Both the position numbers and the translations under genes were made by a program. The notes below the pieces were generated by a model. That model searched no databases. It was not told the DNA's origin and saw only the letters and a list, made by a program, of their open reading frames with translations. This document shows, piece after piece, positions 41,658-50,421 of a stretch of DNA of 64,000 nt. The DNA comes from an uncultured Eubacteriales bacterium (GTDB lineage Bacteria; Bacillota; Clostridia; Christensenellales; Aristaeellaceae). Position 1 is the first letter of the stretch; each line of letters starts with the position of its first letter. Where the stretch lies: assembly GCA_902764875.1 (NCBI GenBank), contig CACWXP010000001.1, positions 1 through 64,000 on the forward strand. The letters run 5' to 3'.

Positions 41658-42839
41658 ATGAAGAAGATTCTGGCTCTGGTTCTGGTGCTGTGCCTGTGTC
41701 TGACCGCTGCTGGCGTGATGGCCGAAGAAGGCACCAAGGTAAAGGTCGGTTTCATTTTCCTGCATGATGAAAACTCCACCTACGACCTGAACTTCATCAA
41801 CGCCGCGAAGGCAGCCTGCGAAAAGCTGGGCGTTGAGTATGTGCTGAAGCCCAACGTCGGCGAAAGCGAAGCCTGCTATGAAGCGGCTGCCGACCTGGCG
41901 GATGCCGGCTGCAACATCGTGTTTGCCGACAGCTTCGGTCATGAAGACTACATGATTCAGGCCGCCAAGGAATATCCGAACGTGCAGTTCTGCCATGCCA
42001 CCGGCACCAAGGCCCATACCGAAGGCCTGGCTAACTACCACAACGCGTTCGCCAGCATCTATGAAGGCCGCTACCTGGGCGGTATCGCCGCCGGCCTGAA
42101 ACTGAACCAGCTGATCGAAGAAGGCAAGATCACCGCTGAAGAAGCCAAGCTGGGCTACATCGGCGCTTACACCTACGCGGAAGTAATTTCCGGCTACACC
42201 TCCTTCTTCCTGGGCGCCCGGAGCGTATGCCCCAGCGCGACCATGGAAGTTACTTTCACCGGTTCCTGGTATGATCCCGCACTGGAGCAGGAAGGCGCCA
42301 TCAAACTGATCAACGACAAATGCGTTGTGATCTCTGAGCACGCCGACTCCATGGGCGCTCCCTCCGAATGCGAGAAGAACAGCATTCCCTTCGTGTTCTA
42401 CAACGGTTCCGCCAAGGATGCCTGCCCGAACACCTATATCGTGGCCAGCCGCATCAACTGGGAGCCTTACTTTGAACTGATCATCAACGCCGTGGCCAAG
42501 GGCGAAGCGATTCCCACCGATTATACCGGCACCCTCGGTACCGAAAGCGTGCAGCTGTCCGAGCTGAATGAAGCAGCCGCCGCTCCTGGAACCGCGGAAG
42601 CCATTGAAGAAGCCAAGGCCAAGCTGATGAGCGGCGAACTGAAAGTGTTCGACGCCGAGACCTTCGCCAAGGACGGCGCCAAGCTGGACAGCTATATGGC
42701 AGACGTGGATACCGATCCCAATTACACCCCTGATACCGAAGTGATTGCGGACGGTTATTTCCACGAATCCGAATTCCGCAGCGCTCCTTACTTCGATCTG
42801 CAGATCGACGGCATCACGCTGCTGGATACCGCGTTCTGA
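41658..42839 (+). CDS. BMP family ABC transporter substrate-binding protein (nucleoside-type)
   Basis: A 393-residue secreted binding protein of the BMP/PnrA family. The signal peptide is MKKILALVLVLCLCLTAAGVMAEEG, with cleavage expected after VMA; no lipobox cysteine follows. Family blocks: VGFIFLHDENSTYDLNFINAAKAA, GCNIVFADSFGHEDYM, YHNAFASIYEGRYLGGIAAGL, LGYIGAYTYAEVISGYTSFFLGA and VTFTGSWYDPALEQEGA. BMP proteins bind purine and other nucleosides, which matches xpt upstream. GGAGGAAA precedes the ATG. A terminator-like double hairpin separates it from the ATPase gene, so the binding protein is likely made in excess. Confidence 0.94.
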   Translation: MKKILALVLVLCLCLTAAGVMAEEGTKVKVGFIFLHDENSTYDLNFINAAKAACEKLGVEYVLKPNVGESEACYEAAADLADAGCNIVFADSFGHEDYMIQAAKEYPNVQFCHATGTKAHTEGLANYHNAFASIYEGRYLGGIAAGLKLNQLIEEGKITAEEAKLGYIGAYTYAEVISGYTSFFLGARSVCPSATMEVTFTGSWYDPALEQEGAIKLINDKCVVISEHADSMGAPSECEKNSIPFVFYNGSAKDACPNTYIVASRINWEPYFELIINAVAKGEAIPTDYTGTLGTESVQLSELNEAAAAPGTAEAIEEAKAKLMSGELKVFDAETFAKDGAKLDSYMADVDTDPNYTPDTEVIADGYFHESEFRSAPYFDLQIDGITLLDTAF

Positions 42840-42854
42840 TGGAACAACCCGATG

Positions 42855-42895
42855 AAGGGTCCCGGTCAGTGGCTGGGACCCTTCCTCTCATTTTT
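42855..42895 (+). terminator. attenuating terminator after the BMP gene
   Basis: AAGGGTCCC pairs with GGGACCCTT (42855-42863, 42875-42883), followed by a pyrimidine-rich tail ending in TTTTT. Confidence 0.7.
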
Positions 42896-42896
42896 C

Positions 42897-42941
42897 CGTA
42901 AAGGGCAGCGCGGCTCCCGGGGAACCGCTTTGCCCTTTGCG
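42897..42941 (+). other. second hairpin in the BMP-ATPase gap
   Basis: CGTAAAGGGCA pairs with TGCCCTTTGCG (one wobble), with an inner GCGG/CCGC stem. It ends 16 bases before the binding site of the ATPase gene. Confidence 0.6.
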
Positions 42942-42964
42942 GAAAAGCTAATTAGCGGGAGGAA

Positions 42965-44506
42965 ATGCGTTTGAATACTTCAGCTGCAGTGGAAATGCGG
43001 AACATCAGCAAGCGCTTCGGGACAAAAGTGCAGGCAAATGACAACGTTTCCCTGGACATTCAGCGCGGGGAGATTCTGGCGCTTCTGGGCGAAAACGGGA
43101 GCGGCAAAACGACGCTGATGAACATGCTGGCGGGAATCTATTTTCCGGATTCAGGTACGATTCTCGTGAACGGGGAACCGGTGGTGATCTCCTCGCCGAG
43201 GAAGGCGATGGAACTGGGGATCGGCATGATCCATCAGCATTTTAAGCTGGTGGATGTTCTGAGTGCGGCGGAAAATATCGTGCTGGGCCTGGAAGGGAAA
43301 CTGGATCTGAAGGAAGCGACCCGGAAGATCCGGGAGATCTGCGATGCCTACGGGTTTGATGTGGATCCGAACCAGAAGATCTACAATATGTCCGTTTCCC
43401 AGAAACAGACGGTGGAGATTGTGAAGGTGCTGTACCGCGGAGCGGATATCCTGATTCTGGACGAGCCGACCGCCGTGTTGACGCCGCAGGAAACGGACAA
43501 GCTTTTCGCGGTGCTGCGGAATATGCGGGACGACGGGAAAACCATCGTGATCATTACGCACAAGCTGAACGAAGTGGAAGCTTTGTCCGACAAGGTGGCG
43601 GTGCTTCGCGCGGGGCGGTATATCGGCACGTTGATCACCAAAAAAACCAATGCCGCGGAGATGACCAATATGATGGTGGGCCGGGCTGTGTCCCTGGATA
43701 TTGACCGGCCGGAGCCTGAGAAGCCTGAGCTGCGGATGGAGATCCGGGATGCGACGGTTCGCGATGAAGAGGGCCTGCTGAAGCTGGATCATGTTTCTTT
43801 TGATATCTACGGCGGGGAAATCCTGGGCATTGCTGGGATTTCCGGCGCGGGGCAGAAGGAACTGCTGGAATCGATTTACGGGCTTCAGAGGATGGAAGAA
43901 GGATCCATACTCTTTCACGATCCGGACACCGGGGAAACGGCGGAACTGAAAGGCAAAAAGCCGCTGCAGATTCAGCAGATGGGGATCAGCCTGAGCTTTG
44001 TGCCGGAGGACCGGCTGGGCATGGGCCTCGTCGGAAGCATGGACATTGCGGATAACATTATGCTGCGCAGCTACAGGAACGGATCATACGGATTCCTGAA
44101 CCGGAAAGATCCCAAAAAAATGGCCAGGTGGATTGTAACGGAACTGGGGGTTTCCACCCCCGGGATCGATACACCTGTACGCCGTTTGTCCGGGGGAAAT
44201 GTGCAGAAGATCCTGGTCGGCCGGGAGATTGTCCAGACGCCCAGGGTGCTGATGATGGCCTATCCGGTCCGCGGACTGGACATCAATGCTTCCTACACCA
44301 TTTATCAGCTGATGAATTTACAGAAGGAAAAAGGTGTGGCAGTGGTTTTTGTCGGCGAAGATCTGGATGTGCTGATGGAGCTGTGCGACCGGATTCTTGT
44401 TTTGTGCGGCGGAAAAGTCAGCGGGATTGTTGACGGCCGGAAAGCCGATAAACAGGAAATCGGCATGATGATGACCCGGGTAGGAGGTGAACAGGATGGC
44501 CAATAA
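42965..44506 (+). CDS. nucleoside ABC transporter ATP-binding protein (double ATPase)
   Basis: A 513-residue protein with two ATPase halves, as in the ribose/NupA/YufO group. The N half has Walker A GENGSGKTT, signature MSVSQKQTVEIVK and Walker B ILILDEPTAVLT; the C half has GISGAGQKELLE (degenerate Walker A), LSGGNVQKILVGRE and VLMMAYPVRGLDI. The start is uncertain: GGGAGG at 42957-42962 is only 2 bases before ATG 42965 but 8 bases before an in-frame TTG at 42971, so TTG may be used. The following permease start lies 11 bases inside this gene's 3' end. Confidence 0.94.
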   Translation: MRLNTSAAVEMRNISKRFGTKVQANDNVSLDIQRGEILALLGENGSGKTTLMNMLAGIYFPDSGTILVNGEPVVISSPRKAMELGIGMIHQHFKLVDVLSAAENIVLGLEGKLDLKEATRKIREICDAYGFDVDPNQKIYNMSVSQKQTVEIVKVLYRGADILILDEPTAVLTPQETDKLFAVLRNMRDDGKTIVIITHKLNEVEALSDKVAVLRAGRYIGTLITKKTNAAEMTNMMVGRAVSLDIDRPEPEKPELRMEIRDATVRDEEGLLKLDHVSFDIYGGEILGIAGISGAGQKELLESIYGLQRMEEGSILFHDPDTGETAELKGKKPLQIQQMGISLSFVPEDRLGMGLVGSMDIADNIMLRSYRNGSYGFLNRKDPKKMARWIVTELGVSTPGIDTPVRRLSGGNVQKILVGREIVQTPRVLMMAYPVRGLDINASYTIYQLMNLQKEKGVAVVFVGEDLDVLMELCDRILVLCGGKVSGIVDGRKADKQEIGMMMTRVGGEQDGQ

Positions 44507-45608
44507 AGTCAAGGAGCCTCTGATCCATATTACCCGGAGAGACGCGATCCCCTGGTACAAAAGCTGGGGATACCGCGCCGGCGCGGTTCTTTTATCGATG
44601 GCGGTCTGCGCGCTGATTACCGTGCTGACCACGGGAGAAAATCCGCTGAGTGTTTTCGGGACGATCTTTGACGCTTCCTTCTCCACCCAGCGGCGCACCT
44701 GGGTGGTCTTCCAGAATCTTGCGATGCTGCTGTGTGTTTCCCTTGCGGTTGTTCCGGCGTTCCGGATGCGCTTCTGGAACCTGGGCGGCGAAGGACAGAT
44801 TCTGGCCGGCGCCCTGGCCACAACCGCCTGCATGATCTGCCTGCGGGACGCGCTGCCGAACGGGGTGATGATTCCGGTCAGCCTTCTCTGCAGCATTGCC
44901 GCGGGAGCGCTCTGGGGCTTCCTGCCCGCTTTTTTCAAGGCGAAGTGGGGAACCAATGAAACGCTGTTTACTCTGATGATGAACTATATCGCGATTCAGC
45001 TGGTGTCCTTCTTCATCATCGTATGGGAAATGCCCAAGGGGGCCGGCCAGATCGGTATTATCAACCAGAGCACAGAGATCGGCTGGCTGCCTGCCGTCGC
45101 AGGGCAGAAATATCTGCTGAACATTATCATCGTTTCGGTTCTGACGGTGCTCATGTTCATCTACATGAATTATTCCAAACAGGGATATGAGATTGCCGTG
45201 GTCGGTGAAAGCGTACGAACGGCCCGGTATGTTGGGATCAAGGTGGAAAGGGTGATTATCCGAACCATGGTGCTCTCCGGCGCGCTCTGCGGGCTGGCCG
45301 GCTTCCTGCTGGTGAGCGGTACGGATCATACCCTGACGACTTCTCTGGCAGGAGGACGGGGCTTTACGGCGGTCATGGTGGCATGGCTGGCTAAATTCAA
45401 TCCGATCTGGATGATCCTGACCTCTTTCCTGCTGGTTTTCCTGGACAAGGGCGCCAGCGATATTTCTACCAATTTCGGACTGAACAGATCGTTCTCGGAT
45501 ATTCTGACCGGGGTGATTCTGTTTTTCATTATCGGCAGTGAATTCTTTATCAACTACCGGATCAGCTTCCGCCATTCCGCCAAAAAGGAGGAAGAGAAGC
45601 ATGTTTGA
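44496..45608 (+). CDS. nucleoside ABC transporter permease 1
   Basis: A 370-residue BPD_transp_2-type permease with about eight to ten spans: GYRAGAVLLSMAVCALITVLTTG, FRMRFWNLGGEGQILAGALATT and GTNETLFTLMMNYIAIQLVSF are the family marks. The ATG at 44496 has AGGAGG 8 bases upstream; the GTG at 44487 overlaps the site itself and is unlikely. It overlaps the ATPase gene (11 bases) and the second permease (8 bases), so the set is translationally coupled. Confidence 0.93.
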   Translation: MANKVKEPLIHITRRDAIPWYKSWGYRAGAVLLSMAVCALITVLTTGENPLSVFGTIFDASFSTQRRTWVVFQNLAMLLCVSLAVVPAFRMRFWNLGGEGQILAGALATTACMICLRDALPNGVMIPVSLLCSIAAGALWGFLPAFFKAKWGTNETLFTLMMNYIAIQLVSFFIIVWEMPKGAGQIGIINQSTEIGWLPAVAGQKYLLNIIIVSVLTVLMFIYMNYSKQGYEIAVVGESVRTARYVGIKVERVIIRTMVLSGALCGLAGFLLVSGTDHTLTTSLAGGRGFTAVMVAWLAKFNPIWMILTSFLLVFLDKGASDISTNFGLNRSFSDILTGVILFFIIGSEFFINYRISFRHSAKKEEEKHV

Positions 45609-46599
45609 TTTTTTCCTTACCTTTATTCCGCGGGCTATCATTCAGGGAACGCCGCTGCTTTACGGCAGCACGGGAGAAACGCTGACCGAAAAATCCGGCA
45701 ATCTGAACCTGGGTATTCCGGGTATTATGTATGTCGGGGCGATCAGCGGCGTGATCGGCGCATTCTATTATGAATCCTCTCTGCCGGGGCCGGAAGCCTT
45801 CAACGGCGCTCTGGCGGTGGCGATTACCCTCGGGGCAAACCTCCTCGGATCTTTGCTGATGGGGCTTCTGTACTGCTTCCTGACCGTTACGCTTCGCGCA
45901 AACCAGAACGTTACGGGTCTGGCCATGACCACTTTCGGCGTCGGGTTCGGCAACTTCTTCGGGGGAAGTCTGATTAAGCTGAGCGGAAACGAAATGCCGT
46001 ATCTGGCACTGAACCGGACCAGCCTGGCTTTCCGCACACCCATGCCGGGCGCCTCGACCACCGGCTGGTTTGGCCAGCTGTTTCTTTCCTATGGATTTCT
46101 GGCCTATCTGGCGGTGATTCTTTCGCTGGTGGCCGCGTTTGTTCTGAAAAGAACCCGGGTGGGTCTTCATCTGCGGGCAGTGGGGGAAAATCCCGCCACG
46201 GCAGATGCCGCCGGCATTAACGTGAACCGGTATAAATACGCGGCCACCTGTATCGGTAGCGTGATCGCGGGTCTCGGCGGATTGTACTATGTGATGGACT
46301 ATGCCAGCGGCATCTGGAGCAACAACGCTTTCGGCGACCGCGGCTGGCTGGCCATCGCACTGGTGATCTTCACCATCTGGCGGCCGAACCGGGGCATTCT
46401 TTCCGCCTATCTGTTCGGCGGACTGTACATTCTGCATATGTACATCCCCACAGGCACGGACCTGGCGGTGAAGGAACTGTACAAGATGGCGCCTTATGTT
46501 GTGACGATCGTTGTACTGATCATTTCCAGCATCCGGAATAACCGGGAGAAACAGCCTCCGGCAAGCCTCGGCTTAAGCTATTTCAGAGAAGAACGGTAA
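45601..46599 (+). CDS. nucleoside ABC transporter permease 2
   Basis: A 332-residue permease, partner of the previous one. It contains the family opening LTFIPRAIIQGTPLLYGSTGETLTEKSGNLNLGIPGIMYVGAI and GDRGWLAIALVIFTIWRPNRG near the C-terminus. AAGGAGGAAG precedes the ATG, inside the end of permease 1. With the BMP protein and double ATPase it completes a purine nucleoside or nucleobase importer. Confidence 0.93.
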   Translation: MFDFFLTFIPRAIIQGTPLLYGSTGETLTEKSGNLNLGIPGIMYVGAISGVIGAFYYESSLPGPEAFNGALAVAITLGANLLGSLLMGLLYCFLTVTLRANQNVTGLAMTTFGVGFGNFFGGSLIKLSGNEMPYLALNRTSLAFRTPMPGASTTGWFGQLFLSYGFLAYLAVILSLVAAFVLKRTRVGLHLRAVGENPATADAAGINVNRYKYAATCIGSVIAGLGGLYYVMDYASGIWSNNAFGDRGWLAIALVIFTIWRPNRGILSAYLFGGLYILHMYIPTGTDLAVKELYKMAPYVVTIVVLIISSIRNNREKQPPASLGLSYFREER

Positions 46600-46611
46600 G
46601 AAAGAAAGGGC

Positions 46612-47469
46612 ATGCATTCCATGAAAGTCAGAATGACCGCGGACAGCACCTGCGACCTGAGTCCGGAGCTGCTTCGCAAGTATGATATCGGCATTGCGCC
46701 GCTGAGCGTGATCATTGACGGGAAAGTATACCATGACGGGGTGGATGTGACGCCCCGGGATATTTTCCGGGCGTCGGATGCAGGAAAATCCGTACGGACC
46801 GCAGCGGTGAACACTTATGAATACCGTGAGTTTTTTACGGAACAGCTGAAAACCTGCGACCAGCTGGTGCATGTGTGCATCAGCAGCGAGTTTTCGACCT
46901 GCTACAACGATGCGACGGAGGCCGCCCGCCAGTTTGAAAACGTATATGTGGTGGACAGCCGGAACCTTTCCACCGGAAGCGGACTGCTGGTACTGGAAGG
47001 ATCGGAGCTGGCCGCAAAAGGGACAGCGGGTCAGGAAATCGCCGAGACCCTGACGGGGCGGACCGGCCTGGTGGACGCCAGCTTTGTGGTGCACACCATT
47101 GATTACCTGCGCCGCGGCGGCCGCTGCAGCGGGCTGGAGGCGCTGGGTGCCAAAATGCTGCATATCCGGCCGTGCATTGTGGTTCGGGACGGGAAAATGC
47201 ATCCCGGAGAGAAGTACCGGGGACGGTATGAGCATTATCTGAAGCATTATATTGCAGATACGCTGGCGGAAGACAGCACGATTGATTTCAACCGGGTGTT
47301 CATCACCCATTCCCCCAGCGAAGAAGGGCTGGTGCGCTTTGCCATTGACACGGTGAAGAGCTACGGCCTGTTCCGGGAAGTCCTGGAGACCATGGCGGGC
47401 TGCACCGTTTGCACCCACTGCGGGCCTGACACCCTGGGAATCCTGTTCATGAGGAAAGAAAAGAAATGA
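46612..47469 (+). CDS. DegV family fatty-acid-binding protein
   Basis: A 285-residue DegV-fold protein: TADSTCDLSPELLRKYDI at the start, SSEFSTCYNDATEAA, VDSRNLSTGSGLLVLEGSELAAKG and HTIDYLRRGGRCSG. DegV/FakB proteins bind fatty acids; no FakA kinase gene is nearby. Start 46612 or 46621 are both possible after AAGAAAGGG; the difference is three residues. It is 12 bases after the permease and overlaps the next gene by four bases, so it is part of the same transcript. It has no evident link to purines. Confidence 0.9.
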   Translation: MHSMKVRMTADSTCDLSPELLRKYDIGIAPLSVIIDGKVYHDGVDVTPRDIFRASDAGKSVRTAAVNTYEYREFFTEQLKTCDQLVHVCISSEFSTCYNDATEAARQFENVYVVDSRNLSTGSGLLVLEGSELAAKGTAGQEIAETLTGRTGLVDASFVVHTIDYLRRGGRCSGLEALGAKMLHIRPCIVVRDGKMHPGEKYRGRYEHYLKHYIADTLAEDSTIDFNRVFITHSPSEEGLVRFAIDTVKSYGLFREVLETMAGCTVCTHCGPDTLGILFMRKEKK

Positions 47470-47888
47470 AATCGAATCCGAAAACGATTGCCGGCGTGAT
47501 CGTGTTGGTGATCCTGGCTGTTGCCCTGGGATTTCTGCTGAGTAAGCTTTTTCCGACGATCGGGGAAGTTCAGCGGGAAATGAGCCTGACACCGACGCCG
47601 CTGCCGGATATTCCGGGCAGCGTGATGGCGGTGACCCCGGATCCGTCGGCACCGACGCCGGAACCGGTTCTGCGCACCGGATCCCGGGGAGATGATGTGA
47701 AGACGCTACAGGGACGCCTGCATGATCTGGGATATTATGCCGACGAGATCGACGGGCAATTCGGCGCAGGAACCAAAGCTGCGGTGATTGATTTCCAGAA
47801 AGCCAACGGGTTGGAAGCAGACGGCATGGTGGGTTCCGAAACGAAAGCGATTCTTTATTCCCCGCAGGCAAAACCCAAGACAGAATAA
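47466..47888 (+). CDS. membrane-anchored peptidoglycan-binding domain protein
   Basis: A 140-residue protein with a single N-terminal membrane span (GVIVLVILAVALGFLLSKLF), a Thr/Pro-rich spacer (TPTPLPDIPG, PDPSAPTPEPV), and one PG_binding_1 repeat at about residues 70-130 (GSRGDDVKTLQGRLHDLGYYADEIDGQFGAGTKAAVIDFQKANGLEADGM in parts). It should face the cell wall. ATGA overlap with the DegV gene, and a clear terminator 18 bases after the stop ends the operon. Confidence 0.9.
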   Translation: MKSNPKTIAGVIVLVILAVALGFLLSKLFPTIGEVQREMSLTPTPLPDIPGSVMAVTPDPSAPTPEPVLRTGSRGDDVKTLQGRLHDLGYYADEIDGQFGAGTKAAVIDFQKANGLEADGMVGSETKAILYSPQAKPKTE

Positions 47889-47896
47889 GAGAAAGA

Positions 47897-49222
47897 CTAT
47901 GACAGTCGGAACGCGGATTCGTGTTCCGGTTTTTTACCTGTAAAGGTCAGCCCCAGAACGACCCAGAACATCGGGGCGACAAGACAGACGGAAAAGGAAA
48001 AGAGAAGCTGGACGCTGTAGGCCAGGACAGTGTCACACCAGGGGGATCTGCCAAGACAGCAGCAGACGATGAGCGCCAGAAAACAGAGAAGGGCGGGGAT
48101 TCCGCAGTTTGAGATCAGGGCCAGATATTCACAATGGGGCGAATCATAATATCCGTCCAGGTAGGGTTCGTCCGGATGCGCCATCTCATAAGTCATCAGG
48201 AATGCATTGAACCGTTTGGCAAAGGTGTCCGCACCGGTTCCCAACAGGAGCCGGCCTTCCGTCTGCAGCATTGTGCGGGTGCGGGCCAGAACGCCGAGAC
48301 GTCCGCTGCCGAAGGCATACTGGGGCCGCCCCTGCAGAATTTCATGCAACTCCCAGATTTCGGTGCCTTCTTCTCCGGGCCAGAACCAGACCAGAAGCAG
48401 CACCGCAGCAAGCAGCAGCACCAGGATCGGGAGGCGGGCTTTCTTCGGCAGAAGGCGAACCAGCACGACAGCGACCAGCACAGTGAGCGCCAGCTGGCCG
48501 GAGAATACGTGGATCGTGAAGAGCAGATAAACCGCGGCAGCCAGGGAGACAAGAAGAAGACAGGCATAAAAAACCTGCTTAACTGACTTGCGCGGGGAAG
48601 ATGGAACGGTTCGTGCTTTCTGAACCAGATCCCGGAGAACACCGACAAGTTCCGGCAGGAACAGGCCGCAAAGGATGACGAGATAGGCGGAGCACATATC
48701 CACATTGCCGATGGTGCCCTGGAAATCCGGGGCGAATTCATAACCGGATCCTTCCGGATAGAGGCCGAAGGGATTGCCGCCGGCGCGCTGGATCAGAACG
48801 ACCGCAAAGAAGACCAGGACGCCGCATCCGGCCGCTGTCAGCACCACTTTTTTGCATACTTTCGAGAAGGAAAACAGGAAAAACAGGGCGAGATAGCACA
48901 GCTGGGTCGCGAGACCTTCCCGCCGTCCGGTACCGAACCACCAGGGAGAACCGGGGTAGGGACTGAACAGGCAACTGAGTACTGTCCAGAGCAGAAGACC
49001 CCCGCCAAAGAGCAGCGGCAGCAGCCGCGGACGGGAAAGACGGCGCATGACGGCATCTGCAAGAAAACCGGCCAGCGTGAGCCCGGTGAGCACCAGCATG
49101 CAGATCCATTTATCGTGAGTGATGGTATGAAAAGAGCCGAACTGCAGCAACGGAAACAACCCCAGCCACAAACAGGCGGAGACCGTCATGCCGATACCGT
49201 ATTTTGTTTGTCCTGATTGCAT
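47897..49222 (-). CDS. O-antigen ligase-like multi-span membrane protein
   Basis: A 441-residue integral membrane protein with about ten to twelve spans. The segment LGTGADTFAKRFNAF followed by YDSPHCEYLALISNCGIPAL is the Wzy_C/O-antigen ligase pattern (catalytic-type His in PHCEYL), and SPYPGSPWWFGTGRREGL is also typical. It may ligate or polymerise a cell-surface glycan. AAAGGAGGG precedes the ATG on the minus strand. It is alone on its strand, with a divergent ABC operon. The ligase role is inferred; a teichoic-acid-type polymerase is equally possible. Confidence 0.85.
   Translation of the reverse strand: MQSGQTKYGIGMTVSACLWLGLFPLLQFGSFHTITHDKWICMLVLTGLTLAGFLADAVMRRLSRPRLLPLLFGGGLLLWTVLSCLFSPYPGSPWWFGTGRREGLATQLCYLALFFLFSFSKVCKKVVLTAAGCGVLVFFAVVLIQRAGGNPFGLYPEGSGYEFAPDFQGTIGNVDMCSAYLVILCGLFLPELVGVLRDLVQKARTVPSSPRKSVKQVFYACLLLVSLAAAVYLLFTIHVFSGQLALTVLVAVVLVRLLPKKARLPILVLLLAAVLLLVWFWPGEEGTEIWELHEILQGRPQYAFGSGRLGVLARTRTMLQTEGRLLLGTGADTFAKRFNAFLMTYEMAHPDEPYLDGYYDSPHCEYLALISNCGIPALLCFLALIVCCCLGRSPWCDTVLAYSVQLLFSFSVCLVAPMFWVVLGLTFTGKKPEHESAFRLS
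47907..47935 (+). terminator. terminator at the end of the xpt-transporter operon
   Basis: CGGAACGCG pairs with CGTGTTCCG (one wobble) around GATT, followed by G and TTTTTT. It lies inside the 3' end of the convergent gene on the minus strand. Confidence 0.8.
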
Positions 49223-49240
49223 GGCGGCTCCCTCCTTTCA

Positions 49241-49269
49241 TTGTTTTTCAAAGGACAATGTGATAAAAT
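49241..49269 (+). promoter_or_regulatory. candidate promoter of the second sugar ABC operon
   Basis: TTGTTT (49241-49246), 17-base spacer, TAAAAT (49264-49269). The -35 is weak; it is placed in the 113-base gap between divergent genes. Confidence 0.45.
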
Positions 49270-49335
49270 TCCGGTGACAGTATACAACACCGAAACACCC
49301 GCCGCAAGCACGGCGAAGGAAAGGAAGCGGATGCC

Positions 49336-50421
49336 ATGAAGGTGGTTCTGGAAAACCTGACCAAGCGCTTTCCGGGCAGGAGCAAAAAAGACGAGGCTGT
49401 TACAGCGGTTGACCATTTCAGCTTTGAAATTCCGGACGGGCAGCTGATCGGCCTGCTGGGCCCCAGCGGCTGCGGAAAGAGCACCACGCTGAACCTGATC
49501 AGCGGACTGGAAACCCCGACGGAAGGAAAAATTTTCTTCGGAGATGAGGATGTGACTGATCTTCCGCCGGAAGCCAGGGGCGTCGGACTGGTCTTTCAGA
49601 ACTACGCGCTGTATCCGCATCTGACGGTGGAGGAGAATATCATTTTCCCGCTGGAAAACCTGAAGGGTGCGAAAAAACTGACCAAAGAAGCCATGCATGA
49701 AAAAGCCATGGAAGCGGCTCGGCTGGTACAGATCGATACGCTGATGGAGCGCAAACCGAAGGAACTTTCCGGCGGACAGCAGCAGCGGGTGGCGATTGCC
49801 CGGGCCCTGGTGAAGATTCCTCGGGTACTGCTTCTGGACGAACCGCTGAGCAACCTGGACGCCCGGCTGCGCCTGCAGACCCGGGAAGAGCTGCGCCGGA
49901 TTCAGCGGGAAACGGGTGTGACCACCATCTTTGTGACGCATGACCAGGAAGAAGCCATGAGCATCAGCGACCTGATCATCGTGATGAAGAGCGGCAAGGT
50001 ACACCAGATCGGCAAACCGCAGGACGTATACGATGAACCGACAAACCTTTTTGTTGCGCAATTTCTCGGCACGCCGCAGATCAACGTCTTTGACGGAGCA
50101 ATCCGTAACGGAAAGGTATGGATCGGCAAGGAGGCGGTGCTGGACGCGGCAGGAAAGGCAGACCGGGACGTGTGGGTCGGCATTCGCCCGGAAGGCTTTA
50201 TTCCGGATCCGGAAGGACCTTTTACCTGCAAAATGGATCGCGTCGAGGTCATGGGACGGGACGTCAGCGTCATTTCCACGCATGAAAAGATGACCGGCAA
50301 ATGCATCCGATCCATTGTCAGCTCGGAAAACAGGTTTGCTCCGGATCAGAAGGAAGTCCGTTTCCGGCTGAAGCCTTACAAGGTTTTCCTGTTTGACAAG
50401 GAGAGCGAGGAACGGGTATGA
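49336..50421 (+). CDS. sugar ABC transporter ATP-binding protein, MalK/UgpC-like
   Basis: A 361-residue ATPase: Walker A LGPSGCGKST, Q-loop FQNYALYPHLT, signature LSGGQQQRVAIARAL, Walker B LLLDEPLSNLDARL, switch VTHDQEEAM. The C-terminal TOBE-like region includes VWVGIRPEGFI. ATPases of this class often serve several importers; this one may also energise the transporter at 767-4259, which lacks its own. The start codon ATG is at 49336, and the stop overlaps the permease start by four bases. Confidence 0.93.
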   Translation: MKVVLENLTKRFPGRSKKDEAVTAVDHFSFEIPDGQLIGLLGPSGCGKSTTLNLISGLETPTEGKIFFGDEDVTDLPPEARGVGLVFQNYALYPHLTVEENIIFPLENLKGAKKLTKEAMHEKAMEAARLVQIDTLMERKPKELSGGQQQRVAIARALVKIPRVLLLDEPLSNLDARLRLQTREELRRIQRETGVTTIFVTHDQEEAMSISDLIIVMKSGKVHQIGKPQDVYDEPTNLFVAQFLGTPQINVFDGAIRNGKVWIGKEAVLDAAGKADRDVWVGIRPEGFIPDPEGPFTCKMDRVEVMGRDVSVISTHEKMTGKCIRSIVSSENRFAPDQKEVRFRLKPYKVFLFDKESEERV

